Below, piece by piece: positions 24,759 to 33,893 of a stretch of 64,000 nt of DNA (position 1 is the first letter of the stretch; each line of letters begins with the position of its first letter). This DNA is from Chitinophaga sp. Cy-1792. Its GTDB lineage: Bacteria; Bacteroidota; Bacteroidia; Chitinophagales; Chitinophagaceae. The notes below the pieces were generated by a model. That model did not search any database and had not been told where the DNA came from. It saw only the letters and a list, made by a program, of their open reading frames with translations. Both the position numbers and the translations under genes were made by a program. Where the stretch lies: contig NZ_VWWO01000003.1 of NCBI RefSeq assembly GCF_011752935.1, forward strand, positions 806,001 to 870,000. The letters are read 5' to 3'.

Positions 24759-27599
24759 ATGATGATGAAAGCTGTAACTATATCGCTGTTCTGTTTGCTG
24801 TCCGTACCCGTTTATGCACAGGAGATCCGGAAAATACCAAATTTATACAGCCTCCAGGAGCGTAATCTATCCCTGGCGGAAGGGAAAACCTACGCATATA
24901 CCGTTGATACACCAGCAGGACAAGGACTGGTAAATACAGGCCTTGATATTCCTGGTTTACTGCAACAATTGAAGACATATCTGCCAGCATCTGAAGCAAA
25001 AGTGAAGAGAGGTGACAGCGTAATAAGTATTGGAAAAATTATACCAGGAGATTTGCTGGTGATAAATGACGGTACCAGTAAATACTCGTATAATCTTGAC
25101 ACGGTGACAGGTGCATTGGCTCCGGAACTTCTCATTGATCACTCAACCCATCAGCTGTATATACCACGGGATATTATCCTTCATTTTAAAGCAGGACAAC
25201 GTACACCTGATGCCACAGTGGAATTTACTATTCCTGCGGGGATTAAATTTAATAAAGATCTCATCACTGCGGATATCATTGGACGCGGACCTGTTTTGCT
25301 GAACAAGCTGGCTACAACTTCTTCAGGACGTAGCGGAAAAGGATATCCATGGCCTTTTATAGGCGAAGCAAATGTTGCTGTTGATACAGATAGTTCTACG
25401 CTGATCACCCTTAAGCACCTGGATTTAAGACCAGATAATGGCGCTGATATCATATTGAAAATCCCCGCTGCTATCATCTCCCGGAAAGATAATTATTTAT
25501 ACTCCGTGATATATTGTACATCTGCACCAGTAAAACTTTGGAGTGGAATGTCCTATGCATTGCAGGACGGAGTTGATAATATAACCGACTTTGAACGTAT
25601 AGCCGAAAGAGATAGTGTTTTCAACACAGGCACAGCGAAATATACGATGGCTGATTTCCGCTGGAGTGGTAAAACAACCGGCACCATTCAGCAGTCGTTG
25701 GATAGTGGCCGTACATGGACTAACGCTAAAGCCTATATGAAGCCTGGCGGCGCGTACATCACCGGCTTGCAGAAAGATACATTGTATTATTTCCGGTTAA
25801 GAACAGGCAAGCGATATTCCAATACCACAAAGTATTTCACTGGCGCTGTTCCCGTTACTAAATTTCTGGATTCATCTGCTGATCATACAAATGCTATCAA
25901 TAAGGCTATTGCCTGGCTGCATGAAATCGGCGGTGGTACCTTGTTGTTTCCTGAAGGGGAGTATCATGTAAGGACGGTTCATTTGTTGAGCAATGTTTAT
26001 TTGTATCTCCAGAGAGGAGCGGTGATAAAGGCTTTAAGAGGTGCTGATGCGCCGGAAACAACCTGGTTTTCTGATAAGGCCTATCGTTCAGGTTTATCAC
26101 CGCTGGACCATGGCCCCTATGATGATCCGGAGAATTATCTTACCAAACAGGATGTAGGGCATCATTATTTTCATAATGCGATGTTCTTTGCAGAAAGGCA
26201 GCAGAACATAAAGATCGTTGGTGAAGGAAGAATTACAGGCGATGGTAATCTTGTTACCGGAGATAAAGTGATGAACAATGCCCCGGATAACCGCGCGGAC
26301 AAGATGTTTTCATTGAAGTTATGCAAAGATGTGGAAATTGGAGGAGTTGTTTATAATGAACATAGATGTCCTGATTTGTGGTATGATACTATCAGGCAAC
26401 AGCCTGTATATCTTAATGGCGATACCACAAAAATTAGTGTACTTCATATAGACCAGGCGGGCCATTTTGCATTGCTGGCAACAGGTACGGCTGGCATCTC
26501 TGTACATGATACCTATTTTGGTGTGGAAAATCAGAAGAATGCGCGGGATATTTATGATTTCATGGGATGTAACCGTGTAACGGTTACGAATATATTTTCC
26601 AGACTCAGTTCAGATGATATTGTAAAGCCGGGGTCTGATTGCTCGCTAGGTTTTACGCGACCTTCAAAGCATTTTCGTGTCAGGAATATCATTGGAGATA
26701 CCAATTGTAACCTCTTTCAGATAGGGTCAGAAACCGCGGATGATATCAGTGATATTTGTGTAGATAATATTATGGTATTGGGTGCCAATAAAGCTGGCTT
26801 TTCTATCTCTACAAACGATGGAGCGCATATACATGATATACATCTGAACTGCGGGCATACCAACCAGGATAGTGGATTCCGTTCACTGATCCGCCGTAGT
26901 GCTACACCGTTCTTTATTTCTGTGTCTAACAGGGCACGTATTTTAGGTGCTAACGCTGCTGAATATACGTTTACAGAAAATGATAAAACAAGGAAGGAAT
27001 TATTGGTGCAAAACGTTAGCATTGGCCGGATATCAGGTATTAGAATAAATAATGTAGATGTAGATGAAGTATATGGCGGCAGCGCTTATGGCAGCGGTGA
27101 ATGGAAGTCGTACAGTGGTAAGGAGCGTAAAATAACCAGCATTGTTGCCGGTTATAAATTACCTGATAGTGTAGCAATAGATTTGCCTGACGGCAGACGA
27201 ACAAGTTATATAGAAGATATTGTTTTTAGAAATGTTCACTTTTTGTATAAAGGTGGCAATGCTGCTGCCGATACCGCCCAGTGCCCGCCAGAGTTGGGTG
27301 TGGGCCAATACAATGCGGTAGACTTCAAAGTTCAGCCGGCTTATGGCCTCTGGGTAAGGCATGCGAAAAATATTACATTGGAAAAATGCCAGTTTGGTTT
27401 TGAACAACCGGATTACCGCTGGCCTGTTTATCTGGACGATACCCACGGTGCTATCCTGAAAAATCTGCGGTTGCAACTGGCGCCTACACAACAGACAGGG
27501 GTAAGGCTGCATCTTTCTACAATAACATCCGCAGAAGAGGTTTCACCAACGGGAAATACTGCACCGCAGGACAGTACCGCCGGGCCTATAGTTTTCTGA
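24759..27599 (+). CDS. Large secreted GH28-like (polygalacturonase-type) beta-helix protein
   Basis: The 946-residue protein has a signal peptide (ending VYAQ, about residue 21), an N-terminal region of about 360 residues without a recognised family but ending in a fibronectin-III-like stretch (TWTNAKAYMKPGGAYITGLQKDTLYYFRLRTG), and a parallel beta-helix from about 375 starting with NKAIAWLHEIGGGTLLFPEGEYHVRTVHL, typical of pectate-lyase/GH28 superfamily proteins. The catalytic-region signature SSDDIVKPGSD has Asp619 and Asp620, followed by NCNLFQIGSET at the usual GHGxSxGSE position, though the histidine is replaced. It is probably a periplasmic or secreted glycosidase acting on a uronic-acid or rhamnose-containing polymer. 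The exact activity is not predictable. Confidence 0.75.
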   Translation: MMMKAVTISLFCLLSVPVYAQEIRKIPNLYSLQERNLSLAEGKTYAYTVDTPAGQGLVNTGLDIPGLLQQLKTYLPASEAKVKRGDSVISIGKIIPGDLLVINDGTSKYSYNLDTVTGALAPELLIDHSTHQLYIPRDIILHFKAGQRTPDATVEFTIPAGIKFNKDLITADIIGRGPVLLNKLATTSSGRSGKGYPWPFIGEANVAVDTDSSTLITLKHLDLRPDNGADIILKIPAAIISRKDNYLYSVIYCTSAPVKLWSGMSYALQDGVDNITDFERIAERDSVFNTGTAKYTMADFRWSGKTTGTIQQSLDSGRTWTNAKAYMKPGGAYITGLQKDTLYYFRLRTGKRYSNTTKYFTGAVPVTKFLDSSADHTNAINKAIAWLHEIGGGTLLFPEGEYHVRTVHLLSNVYLYLQRGAVIKALRGADAPETTWFSDKAYRSGLSPLDHGPYDDPENYLTKQDVGHHYFHNAMFFAERQQNIKIVGEGRITGDGNLVTGDKVMNNAPDNRADKMFSLKLCKDVEIGGVVYNEHRCPDLWYDTIRQQPVYLNGDTTKISVLHIDQAGHFALLATGTAGISVHDTYFGVENQKNARDIYDFMGCNRVTVTNIFSRLSSDDIVKPGSDCSLGFTRPSKHFRVRNIIGDTNCNLFQIGSETADDISDICVDNIMVLGANKAGFSISTNDGAHIHDIHLNCGHTNQDSGFRSLIRRSATPFFISVSNRARILGANAAEYTFTENDKTRKELLVQNVSIGRISGIRINNVDVDEVYGGSAYGSGEWKSYSGKERKITSIVAGYKLPDSVAIDLPDGRRTSYIEDIVFRNVHFLYKGGNAAADTAQCPPELGVGQYNAVDFKVQPAYGLWVRHAKNITLEKCQFGFEQPDYRWPVYLDDTHGAILKNLRLQLAPTQQTGVRLHLSTITSAEEVSPTGNTAPQDSTAGPIVF

Positions 27600-27653
27600 G
27601 AAAAAAGGTCTAATTTTCAGGCTGTTCCGGTAGGGAATGAAAAATAAGTCAGT

Positions 27654-28451
27654 ATGAATGTAACGCAACCGGCGCTCAGGACTGTCAACGTAACCCGCTA
27701 TATTACGCCATTGCGGGAAGGCGGTTCTATGCCAGCCATCATAGATGCGGATGACGGGTTTATGTATGCACTCAAATTCAGGGGGGCAGGACAGGGAGTT
27801 AAATCGCTCATAGCAGAATTAATAGGTGGAGAGATAGCCAGGGCTTTAGGATTGCGGATACCGGAACTGGTATTTGCTAATCTGGATGAGTCTTTCGGCA
27901 GAACAGAAGCCGATGAGGAAATACAGGACCTGCTGAAATTCAGCGTGGGACTTAATCTTGGACTACATTACCTTTCCGGATCTATTACCTATGATCCGGC
28001 AGTAACCATCATCGATAATAAGCTGGCTTCGCAGATCGTATGGCTGGATGCTTTGCTCACCAATGTGGACCGTACGGCCCGCAATACCAATATGCTGATG
28101 TGGCATAATGAGCTTTGGCTGATAGATCATGGCGCCTCTTTATATTTTCATCATTCGTGGCAGAACTGGAAAGACCAGGCAGTGCGGCCTTTTGCGCAGA
28201 TTGCCAATCATGTGCTGCTGCCGCAGGCTACCGAAATAGCCGCTGCTGACGCAGCGTTCAGGCCTGTACTAACGCCGGAGCGTATACGTGGCATCGTAGA
28301 CCTGATCCCTGATGTATGGATTACACCTAACGACTGGGAAGAATCGCCAGATGAAGTACGGAACGTGTACTATGAATTTTTGACAACCAGAATTGCCTCA
28401 TCCGAAATATTTGTAAAAGCAGCACAAGATGCCAGAGAAACACTTGTTTGA
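27654..28451 (+). CDS. HipA-like kinase-family protein, paired with a DUF3037 gene
   Basis: The 265-residue protein belongs to the HipA-like kinase group. MYALKFRGAGQGVKSLIAELIGGEIARALGL contains the ATP-site lysine and helix. The catalytic loop region is LDALLTNVDRTARNTNMLMW with Asp and Asn in the D-x5-N arrangement, followed by ELWLIDHGAS, where the metal-binding Asp lies. It is much shorter than the classical HipA toxin (about 440 residues), has no HipB-like antitoxin gene beside it, and overlaps the DUF3037 gene by 23 bp. HipA-like/DUF3037 pairs recur in many bacteria but their function is not established. Confidence 0.8.
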   Translation: MNVTQPALRTVNVTRYITPLREGGSMPAIIDADDGFMYALKFRGAGQGVKSLIAELIGGEIARALGLRIPELVFANLDESFGRTEADEEIQDLLKFSVGLNLGLHYLSGSITYDPAVTIIDNKLASQIVWLDALLTNVDRTARNTNMLMWHNELWLIDHGASLYFHHSWQNWKDQAVRPFAQIANHVLLPQATEIAAADAAFRPVLTPERIRGIVDLIPDVWITPNDWEESPDEVRNVYYEFLTTRIASSEIFVKAAQDARETLV

Positions 28452-28827
28452 ATATGAATATGCGATTATTCGCATTGTGCCCAGAGTGGAAAGGGAAGAG
28501 TTCCTGAATGTGGGAGTGGTGCTCTATTGCCGGCCGCAACGTTTCCTGAAAACGATGATCACCCTCGATGAAGAGCGGCTGAAATGCTTTGCGCCTGCAA
28601 CAGATCCTGTGCTGATGAAATCTTACCTCGATGCTTTCGGAGAGATATGTATGGGCAATAAACAGGCAGGCCCTATTGCACAGGGAGATCCTGCTTCCCG
28701 TTTCCGATGGCTTACCGCAAACAGAAGTACCATATTGCAGACATCCAGGGTACATCCCGGGCTGACAACCAATCCGGAGGCTACTTTGCGGCACCTGTTC
28801 GAGACACTCGTATTGCTGACAGATTAA
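28429..28827 (+). CDS. DUF3037 family protein
   Basis: The 132-residue protein starts with EKHLFEYEYAIIRIVPRVEREEFLNVGVVLYC, the recognisable DUF3037 N-terminus, and ends with a helical ATLRHLFETLVLL segment. There is no signal peptide or membrane helix. It overlaps the kinase-like gene by 23 bp, so translation is probably coupled. Its function is unknown; the genetic link suggests a substrate or partner of the kinase. Confidence 0.8.
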   Translation: MPEKHLFEYEYAIIRIVPRVEREEFLNVGVVLYCRPQRFLKTMITLDEERLKCFAPATDPVLMKSYLDAFGEICMGNKQAGPIAQGDPASRFRWLTANRSTILQTSRVHPGLTTNPEATLRHLFETLVLLTD

Positions 28828-28850
28828 TAGCAACCTAAATCATAAGAACA

Positions 28851-30434
28851 GTGAAATTAACGAAAACCTTTGCCACACTGCTATTGCTGACTGCGGCTAA
28901 CGCATATGCACAAACGCAATGCCCGGTAATTCCGAAGCCTGTAGCGGCTACCGTGGCTGCCGGCACTTTTGCGCTGAACAGAAACATCGCCATCACGCCG
29001 GCACGCTTTACACAGGCAGCAGCATACCTGCACAACGAATTGCAGCATATAGAAAATATTCCGGCCAGCGGCCAGCATAAAGCTGCGGTCAAATTCGTAC
29101 AGGCATCCCTGAAAGATAAAAATCCGGAAGCCTACGAACTGACTATTAAGCCCGATGGCATCCAGATACGCGCCAATAGTGAACTGGGCGCATTCAACGG
29201 TGCTGTTACCCTGCTGCAACTGGCAAAACATGATGGCGCCGAATTGAAAACATGGACCATCAACGATGCACCGCAATATGCATGGAGAGGAATAATGCTG
29301 GACGAATCCAGGCATTTCTTTGGCAAAGAAAAAGTAAAATCACTGATCGACTGGATGGCTTACTATAAGCTAAACCGCCTGCACTGGCATCTGACAGATG
29401 AACCAGGCTGGAGAATAGCGGTAAGCCAATATCCAAAACTCACCACCGTTGGTGGTACCGGTAACTATACCAACCCTAATGCGCCAGCAACATATTATAC
29501 CAAAGCAGATATCAGCGAGATCCTGCAATATGCGAAAGCCCGCGATATTATTGTTTTTCCGGAGATAGATATGCCAGGACATGCCACCGCAGCCAATCAT
29601 GCCTATCCCGAATTCAGTGGCGGCGGCTCCAAAGGGCATCCTGAATTCACTTTCAATCCCGGTAAAGAAGCCACCTATGCTTACCTGACCAATATCCTGA
29701 GAGATATCAACGGTCAGTTTGGTACTAACATGCTGCACCTTGGCGGCGATGAAGTGAGCTATGGCAACGAAAAATGGAGCACCGACAGCAGTATACTGGC
29801 GCTGATGCAGCGTGAACACCTCACTACGCCACGTCAGGTAGAGCTGTATTTCATGCAGCGCATGGCCGACAGCGTTTATAAGATGAACGCCAAACTGCTG
29901 GCCTGGGACGAAATGGCGGAAGTATCACTGCCCAAAGATAAAACTATCATATTCTGGTGGCGCCATGATAAGCCGAATACCCTGCAAACAGCACTGGATA
30001 ATGGTTATAGCACCGTTGTATGTCCAAGGCTGCCGCTGTACTTCGACTTCGTGCAGGACAGCACCAATAAGTACGGAAGAAAATGGAGCGGACAATACAA
30101 CAGCATCGAAAACGTATATAACTTCTCTCCGGATAAATATCTCGCCGCAGGCGCCAATAAATCCCTTATCATGGGTATGCAGGCAAACCTCTGGACAGAA
30201 ACGGTTTCTTCTCCGGAGCGACTGGATTACCTGTTGTTTCCGCGTATCTGTGCGTTGGCAGAAATCTGCTGGACAAGGCCAGCGGCTAAAAATCAGGAGG
30301 ATTTTATGGAGCGCTTAAAGCCGCAGCTGGCATTGTTTAAAGCCGCAGGTTTGTATTATTATGATCCTTTTGATCCGAAGTTACATGCGGAGCCGGTGCC
30401 GGCGAAGAAAACGGTGAGTGATTATAAGGATTAG
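28851..30434 (+). CDS. Secreted beta-N-acetylhexosaminidase, family GH20
   Basis: The 527-residue protein has a signal peptide (about 1-21, ANAYAQ), a GH20b-type N-terminal domain (about 25-145) and a TIM-barrel catalytic domain beginning YAWRGIMLDESRHFFGKEKVKSLIDWMAYYKLNRLHWHLTD. The catalytic Asp300-Glu301 pair is in HLGGDEVSYGN. It removes terminal GlcNAc or GalNAc by substrate-assisted catalysis. It converges on the fucosidase end of the susCD operon, so it probably completes the glycan-degrading set. It lies 23 bp after the DUF3037 gene, so it could share that transcript. Confidence 0.95.
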   Translation: MKLTKTFATLLLLTAANAYAQTQCPVIPKPVAATVAAGTFALNRNIAITPARFTQAAAYLHNELQHIENIPASGQHKAAVKFVQASLKDKNPEAYELTIKPDGIQIRANSELGAFNGAVTLLQLAKHDGAELKTWTINDAPQYAWRGIMLDESRHFFGKEKVKSLIDWMAYYKLNRLHWHLTDEPGWRIAVSQYPKLTTVGGTGNYTNPNAPATYYTKADISEILQYAKARDIIVFPEIDMPGHATAANHAYPEFSGGGSKGHPEFTFNPGKEATYAYLTNILRDINGQFGTNMLHLGGDEVSYGNEKWSTDSSILALMQREHLTTPRQVELYFMQRMADSVYKMNAKLLAWDEMAEVSLPKDKTIIFWWRHDKPNTLQTALDNGYSTVVCPRLPLYFDFVQDSTNKYGRKWSGQYNSIENVYNFSPDKYLAAGANKSLIMGMQANLWTETVSSPERLDYLLFPRICALAEICWTRPAAKNQEDFMERLKPQLALFKAAGLYYYDPFDPKLHAEPVPAKKTVSDYKD

Positions 30435-30450
30435 GCTGAATTGTATTTTT

Positions 30451-30534
30451 CCGGTCTTTTTATCGATGCCGAAGGCATCGATAAAAAGACCGGGAGATTT
30501 ATTGCCGCGCTGCCAGCGCGGCAATAAATCTCCC
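30451..30534. terminator. Twin-hairpin element 4
   Basis: The first hairpin has perfect 20-bp arms (30451-30470 and 30474-30493) with the loop GAA, which reads as C(UUCG)G on the bottom strand. The second has perfect 20-bp arms (30492-30511 and 30515-30534) with the loop GCC. They share 30492-30493. The element lies 16 bases after the hexosaminidase stop codon and before a third, ordinary hairpin. Confidence 0.85.
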
Positions 30535-30580
30535 AAACCCCCACGGCTGGACGAGCAACCCCAACCCCCGAAAATAAGTA

Positions 30581-30610
30581 AGGCATCAGCAGAAGCTGAT
30601 GCCTGTTTTA
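30581..30610. terminator. Terminator between hexosaminidase and fucosidase genes
   Basis: Perfect 10-bp arms (30581-30590 and 30595-30604) with a 4-base loop are followed by GTTTTA rightward and by a T-rich stretch on the leftward strand, so it can serve both convergent genes. Confidence 0.8.
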
Positions 30611-30637
30611 ATTGGGGCTAACCGATCATGCATATTC

Positions 30638-32068
30638 TTAGGTTTTCGCTTTCTGGTAACTACCTTTAGACGATCCTTCGTGATAGTCTACGATAATAAC
30701 CTGTGGCGAAGTATATAATTTTATTGGCAGATGTACCAGGTATTGATTGGCTGCGATTTCTTCTACGGATAAAGGTTTGCCGGCAGCATCCATGAAGGCG
30801 GCTTTATCCAGCACCATACCTTTAGGTGTATTCACTTTCAGTAAACCACTCACCGGCACGTTGAACACCACCATATTCAGCTGAGAAGCGCCTTTCTTCC
30901 TGGTATAGTAACCCCAGTCTTCTTTCTGCATACCTGCATAGTCGCAGTCCCAGATAACGTTACCGTATTTCCCCATCCAGTTGCCGATATAACTGGCGAT
31001 GTCGAGTTCCTGTTTACGGAAGGTACCCTCGCCGGAAGGGCCGAAGTTCAGCAGGAAATTGCCTCCCATAGAAGTGCTGTGTACCAGCATTTCCAGGAGC
31101 TCCAGCGGCGATTTTACGTGGCTTATTGTCCAGTCTTTATGGTATCCCCACTGGTTTTCAGGGATGGTCATACAGGCTTCCCAGTCCCATTTGGTAACGG
31201 CGATATCTGTAACGGGATTGGGTAAACGACGTTCGTACCCTGATTCGTAGTCGCCCATGAGCTGACCGTTGGAATCTTTGTGACGTTTGCCGTAATCATC
31301 AGCACGGAGGCGGCTGTTGACAATAACACCCGGTCTTACTTCTTTCAGCATTTTTTCTACTTCATAGGTCCATTTGCCGTTGAACCTTACACTGCTGTCC
31401 CAGGTGCCGTCAAACCAGAAGGCTTTCACCGTAGGGTAGTTCGTGGCCAGCTCTTTCAGCTGGTTGTAGGCAAAAGATAGGTAGCGGCTGAATGCAACGC
31501 TGTCTTCCGGTGTTTTGATATCATCGCGCCAGTCGGGATGATGCCAGTCGAGCACGGAATAGTAGAAGTTCACGTCGATGCCTTCTGCGTTATAAGCTTC
31601 TATGAGCTGTTTCAGGATATCTTTCTTATAAGGTGTATTGCTGACGTTGAAATCGGTATAGCGGCTAGGCCAGAGGCAGAAGCCTTCGTGGTGCTTGGTG
31701 GTGATGGTCATGTATTTCACGCCCATACGTTTGGCCATCTTCGCCCATTCCTTTGCATCAAACTTCACCGGATTGAACTGGTACATCAGCGAATCCCAGG
31801 TAGCATCAGGGATATGTGCGCTGGACTTCAGGAATTCAGCGGCATAGTTGTAGGTTTTACCTTTCCATATGCCACCGGGGATGGCATAGAGGCCCCAGTG
31901 AATAAATTGGCCGAAACGGTTGCTGCGCCATTTGTTCATGGCGTCGTCGGTTCTTTTTCCGGTGTATTGTGCGCCATACTTTAAGGGTATGGCGCTGGTT
32001 TTAGCATCTTGTGCGCCTGCCTGGAACATGGCTCCCAGCAAGGCCACGGTGATCATTAGTTTTTTCAT
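30638..32068 (-). CDS. Secreted alpha-L-fucosidase, family GH29
   Basis: The 476-residue protein has a signal peptide (about 1-19, GAQ) and the GH29 catalytic barrel with FGQFIHWGLYAIPGG near the start, YMTITTKHHEGFCLW, and the nucleophile Asp220 in AFWFDGTWD. A likely acid/base region is MGDYESGYERRLP (about 273-285). The C-terminus forms a short beta-domain. It hydrolyses terminal alpha-L-fucose. It is the last gene of the CHRD-susC-susD-susC-susD operon, 18 bp after susD, which implies that the operon handles a fucosylated glycan. Confidence 0.95.
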   Translation of the reverse strand: MKKLMITVALLGAMFQAGAQDAKTSAIPLKYGAQYTGKRTDDAMNKWRSNRFGQFIHWGLYAIPGGIWKGKTYNYAAEFLKSSAHIPDATWDSLMYQFNPVKFDAKEWAKMAKRMGVKYMTITTKHHEGFCLWPSRYTDFNVSNTPYKKDILKQLIEAYNAEGIDVNFYYSVLDWHHPDWRDDIKTPEDSVAFSRYLSFAYNQLKELATNYPTVKAFWFDGTWDSSVRFNGKWTYEVEKMLKEVRPGVIVNSRLRADDYGKRHKDSNGQLMGDYESGYERRLPNPVTDIAVTKWDWEACMTIPENQWGYHKDWTISHVKSPLELLEMLVHSTSMGGNFLLNFGPSGEGTFRKQELDIASYIGNWMGKYGNVIWDCDYAGMQKEDWGYYTRKKGASQLNMVVFNVPVSGLLKVNTPKGMVLDKAAFMDAAGKPLSVEEIAANQYLVHLPIKLYTSPQVIIVDYHEGSSKGSYQKAKT

Positions 32069-32086
32069 GGTTCTTTTAATTATTTA

Positions 32087-33868
32087 TTACCAACCCGGAT
32101 TCTGTAACAGGTCACGGCTCTTGTTTACTTCATCAAATGGCAGCGGACAGAAATACATCTTAGGATAGAGGAATACCGCTGAAAGTGCAGTGATCGCCTG
32201 ATAAGTGAACGTACCATCCTGCTGTTTGGTCACCATCATACCCTGCATCGCCCTGTTTTCCGTTACCTCAGCGGTTTTCCAGCGACGGGTATCATAGTAC
32301 CAGTGGCCTTCGTATGCAAATTCAACTTCATATTCATTACGGATAACGCCACGCATCGCTTCTTTGGAAAGCCCTGCGTCGAGGCCGTACATGCCATCAG
32401 TGCCCGGGAGAATACCGGCACGTTTGCGGATATCTTTTACTATCTGGTATACCTCTGCGGTAGGACCACTGATTTCGTTCATGGCTTCGGCATAACCCAT
32501 CAGCATTTCTGTATAACGGATCACCGGATATACCCTGTTTTGTGAAGTATAGGCGCCGGTGCTGTCGTTGGCCATTTTACGGGAGTAATAACCTGTTTTT
32601 GTTTTGTATTGCTGTAAGCCGTCGGACGTTAATACGCCCTGCCAGGTTTTGTAGATATCTATAGGATCCATTTTTTTGGTACTGTTGTTATAGAGTATCG
32701 CCTGGTTATAGATGATGGTATTATAAAAACGCGGATCGCGGTTCGCGTAAGGGAAATTAGGATCATAGCCAGAGCCGGGGGAGCTGGTCGCTTTACCATT
32801 GGCCATACCGAAGGCATCTACGAGGTTCTGTGTAGGCGTGCTCCATCCGGAGCCACCACGCGAAATAGGGAACCAGGCGCCTTCCAGTGAAGTACCACCC
32901 ACCAACATATAAGGCATGATATACTCCACGTTTTTACGTGTCAGGAACATCTTCCACCAGCCATAGCCAGGGCGGGAGCCTGTTGTCTGGATGTCGAAGA
33001 GCTGGTAGGTACCCAGGTTCATTACTGCCTTGCAGGCATCTGCTGCCTTGCGCCACAGACTTTCATCATAGGTAGCACTGTAGCTTACCAGCGGCTGTAA
33101 TGCCGGATCTGTAGTGATAGGATTACCATTGTACAAAGGGCTCGCCGCTGCCACCAGCATACGGGCTTTCAGGGCCAGACACATACCTTTGTTGATACGG
33201 CCGTAATCAGCAGGGTTCTGCTGCTCCAGCGGAGGCAGATCAGCCGCCGCTTTATCGCATTCATCAGCGATATAGTCGATGCAGGCTTTGTAGGTATTGC
33301 GTTTATAGTCGATAGGTGTACTTAAATCAGAAAAGATGGTATCTCCAACAAGCATCACACCACCGAAATGACGTACCAGCGCGGAATAGAAGTAGGCACG
33401 CAGGAAACGCGCTTCACCGGCAGTACGTGTTTGCATGGCAGGCGACAGCGGCGACTGCTTTACCTTTTTCATGTACTGATTGGCAGCACGTATTTTCAGG
33501 TAATAGGTTTTGTAGTAGTTGTTGGAGAAATAGTTTTTTGCGGTAGATGCCCCTGTGATAAAGCTCTGCTGCGGATCTCCATAGAAAGAGATAGAGTGCG
33601 ACGTCATATCTTCCATACAGGCGTAATCGTTACCTACTGCAGATGTTATCAGTGTATACCTGTTGTGGATAAGATCCTGGCCGGTATAGGCGTACATGTC
33701 TGTCAGGAAGCTGAGGGTTTTGGCACTATCAGAAAAAACGACCTGCTCGTTCAGACTCTCTGTCTGGCGCTTATCGAGGAAGCTATCTGATTTTTTGCAG
33801 GCAACAAACATCGCCAGTGAAGCGATGCCTGTTGCAGTATATTTAGTGAGTTGTTTAATCATCTTCAT
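32087..33868 (-). CDS. SusD/RagB-family nutrient-binding lipoprotein (second pair)
   Basis: The 593-residue outer-membrane lipoprotein has the lipobox MFVAC (cysteine about 24) and the acidic-poor KKSDSFLDK start. It shows SusD features: an EARFLRAYFYSALVRHFGGVMLVGD TPR-like helix and the C-terminal RYTEMLMGYAEAMNEISG...VYQIVKDIRKRAGI and RNEYEVEFAYEGHWYYDTRRWK motifs, ending in DLLQNPGW. It caps the SusC-like channel encoded 25 bp upstream and binds the target glycan at the cell surface. It ends 18 bp before the fucosidase gene. Confidence 0.95.
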   Translation of the reverse strand: MKMIKQLTKYTATGIASLAMFVACKKSDSFLDKRQTESLNEQVVFSDSAKTLSFLTDMYAYTGQDLIHNRYTLITSAVGNDYACMEDMTSHSISFYGDPQQSFITGASTAKNYFSNNYYKTYYLKIRAANQYMKKVKQSPLSPAMQTRTAGEARFLRAYFYSALVRHFGGVMLVGDTIFSDLSTPIDYKRNTYKACIDYIADECDKAAADLPPLEQQNPADYGRINKGMCLALKARMLVAAASPLYNGNPITTDPALQPLVSYSATYDESLWRKAADACKAVMNLGTYQLFDIQTTGSRPGYGWWKMFLTRKNVEYIMPYMLVGGTSLEGAWFPISRGGSGWSTPTQNLVDAFGMANGKATSSPGSGYDPNFPYANRDPRFYNTIIYNQAILYNNSTKKMDPIDIYKTWQGVLTSDGLQQYKTKTGYYSRKMANDSTGAYTSQNRVYPVIRYTEMLMGYAEAMNEISGPTAEVYQIVKDIRKRAGILPGTDGMYGLDAGLSKEAMRGVIRNEYEVEFAYEGHWYYDTRRWKTAEVTENRAMQGMMVTKQQDGTFTYQAITALSAVFLYPKMYFCPLPFDEVNKSRDLLQNPGW

Positions 33869-33893
33869 AAAAATTTATTTTACTAACAAACGG

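Noticed and set aside
27654..28827. Classical HipBA toxin-antitoxin locus
   Set aside because: The kinase is too short, there is no HipB-like DNA-binding gene, and DUF3037 is not an established antitoxin.
30451..30604. Three hairpins in a row read as an RNA gene or attachment site
   Set aside because: They lie between two convergent genes and fit terminator structures; no tRNA-like cloverleaf or integrase is nearby.
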